The position numbers and the translations under genes were made by a program. DNA of 64,000 bases from NCBI GenBank assembly GCA_029216955.1, contig JANAVB010006998.1:2036692-2100691 (forward strand), given 5' to 3'. The notes below the pieces were generated by a model. That model worked only from the letters and a program-made list of their open reading frames with translations. It was not told where the DNA came from and made no database searches. Shown here piece by piece: positions 62,560-64,000 of this stretch; position 1 is the first letter of the stretch, and every line of letters starts with the position of its first letter. This DNA is from Iris pallida (Eukaryota; Streptophyta; Magnoliopsida; Asparagales; Iridaceae).

Positions 62560-62910
62560 TTTGTTGACTAAAGGTTGACCAAAGTCAACCTTAGGTCAAA
62601 CCATGACCTAATTAACCGAAGAATGACTAGTTCAACTAGTCTGACCATGTTTGACCTAATCACCTTGTTGACTAGTCCTTGTTTGACCTAGTTACCTGAC
62701 TGACTGGTCTTTGTTTGACCAATACCTTAGTTGGTCTAAGTTTGACCTAGACTTGACCCAGATTGATCATGTTGACTAGTATTTGACTTGTTTGACCTTG
62801 TTTGACTCTATTTGACTTAGTTTGATTCCCTATGATCTAGTATGACTTCCTGTGACCTAGTTTGACTATTAGAGTTGACCCAGAGTTGACTTTTGACCAG
62901 ATTGACCTAG
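62560..62910. repeat. Cluster of TTGACC/TTGACT words in element D
   Basis: More than twenty TTGAC words, mostly on the plus strand, in about 350 bp. TTGAC(C/T) is the core of the W-box bound by WRKY factors. Whether they bind here is unknown. Confidence 0.7.
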
Positions 62911-63159
62911 AATTATGTAGTATGCATTGTATACTTTATTTTTACCATTGTGGATACATTGTGACTTGTATTGCTCTGACTAGGAGCCATACACCTCTCC
63001 TCAGACAGTATATCCTCTTCAGACATTCAGTTATCAGGCGAGTACATTCTCTGACCGTTTCATACTTGTTCAGGCTTTACTTCTCGCTCTAGATTACTTT
63101 ACTTGTTGCTGTCACGTTGGTAACACGGATTGGTACTATATGGATCTTTACATGAGATG

Positions 63160-63450
63160 TTATCCCCCTCGGGAGCATCGGGTACTTCATGTTATGTGTG
63201 TTTCACTATCATCATGTACTCATGTGCTTCCATTATTCATGTACACTCATGTGATCATGTACTCTCATGTTTACTGAGCTCTCATGTATACAATCATGTG
63301 CACCCTTTCATGGGCCCCATGTGATATCATGTACAATAACGTAACTTGTATAGATCCTTGTGTATTGATTGGGGAAACGGGGGAGTAGAAGTGGTCATGT
63401 GAATAATTCCAAAGTAGTGTAATCATGTGCAAACTCAGTAGTGTAATCAT
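63160..63450. repeat. Block of TCATGT words in element D
   Basis: About fifteen TCATGT(A/G) words at irregular spacing, a third word type within the same LTR. Confidence 0.65.
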
Positions 63451-63679
63451 GTATAAATTCTAGCCATTCACATGCCTATCTTGTGCTCTACATCACTAGT
63501 CACTTATAGTTCTCTATATACAGTAGATATTTCATTACAGCTATCTCTTTTACAGCGTATATTTCCTTTCAGCAGTTCATGTATCTTACTCTATTGCCTG
63601 TATCGTATTTCCTAACCTGATATGCACTACGTGAGATGTATTGTGCTCGTTCCCGTCCTGATTGGACCTGTTGAAAATA

Positions 63680-64000
63680 TTACAGAGGATGAGGATGAGG
63701 CCCTGGTGTCTACCTATTATGGAGCAGGACTAGATGACACTTATGTTGTGGACCCTCAGCAGGATCTACCTGCAGCTGAGGATGTTGTTCCAGTAGACTA
63801 GACCAGTTTAGTCTAGGCAGTTTTTTCTATATTTACTTTTTATCTCACATTCTGAGTTGTATTTTGAGATGTGGAGATATATAGACTCTTAGACTTTTGT
63901 ATTATGAGTTGACAGTTCTGGATATTATGTTGTACTAGACACTTAGACTTATTCATCTATGATACTGTTCTCTTGAGTTACTATCTATCTATCTGTCTTT
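63680..64000 (+). other. Short acidic open stretch and AT-rich tail of element D
   Basis: An open stretch reads EDEDEALVSTYYGAGLDD and ends at a TAG near 63799, followed by AT-rich sequence. Acidic pieces like this occur near the ends of large plant gypsy LTRs; I do not call it a gene. Confidence 0.3.

Larger units (their letters stand above)
59957..64000 (+). mobile_element. Element D: large LTR of another retrotransposon (partial, orientation assumed)
   Basis: It starts TGTAACACCCTG, a terminus common to large-LTR gypsy (Tekay-type) elements, exactly where the C2 RNase H frame breaks. No primer site or gag-pol appears before the window end, so the LTR seems to exceed 4 kb. It contains AT microsatellites and three separate blocks of dispersed short words. 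The expected target duplication is GCACG, to be found at its right end. Confidence 0.65.

Overview
This window is plant nuclear DNA made almost entirely of nested LTR retrotransposons. I found no host protein-coding gene, rRNA, tRNA gene or CRISPR array. The clues to a large-genome flowering plant are Ty3/gypsy polyproteins with the second (archaeal-type) RNase H and the CX2HX4HX4C gag finger of the Tat lineage, Ty1/copia elements with a UBN2-type gag, LTRs of 0.9 to 4.2 kb, and GT-AG introns. The species cannot be named from the sequence.

Layout. 1-6361: 5' part of a Tat-lineage element (A, minus strand) ending in its 5' LTR. 6362-11815: old non-coding debris, including a minus-strand copia gag remnant with its primer site and LTR, and an AT-rich foldback. 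11816-42737: a plus-strand copia element split by two layers. Its gag is interrupted at 13439 by a minus-strand non-autonomous element with 4.0-4.2 kb LTRs and only 1.1 kb inside (13440-39442). That element's left LTR is in turn interrupted by a complete 16.66 kb Tat-lineage element (B, 17015-33674, plus strand) flanked by the target duplication CCTGC. 42738-59956: two related Tat-lineage copies (C1 and C2, minus strand). C1 sits in the copia 3' end, and C2 most simply sits inside the 5' LTR of C1. 59957-64000: start of another large-LTR element (D) inserted in the RNase H region of C2.

How the parts work. Elements A, B and C share one plan: LTR, primer site, a long ORF1-like gag extension, gag, protease, a spacer of PLxIxL repeats and a G-patch-like motif, reverse transcriptase, two RNase H domains, integrase, a long repeat-rich 3' region, PPT, LTR. 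In all three the gag start codon lies on the primer-binding site, so the primer sequence encodes the protein's first residues. Element B carries two antisense transcription units between integrase and the 3' LTR: a decayed ~1,400-codon plant-mobile-domain gene with TATA box, three phase-1 introns and polyadenylation signal, and an intact 107-residue ORF with its own TATA box. C2 carries an intact two-exon antisense gene in the equivalent place.

The most unusual signal is that each Tat-lineage family has its own short CpG-containing word (GCGTAAA in A, TGCGCARTCC in B, GAGCCGCATG in C). The word is scattered through the LTR and repeated again in the first part of the gag coding region. In B and C it also recurs beside the antisense gene. 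A second point worth testing is a stop codon at the same place, between RNase H and integrase, in B, C1 and C2.
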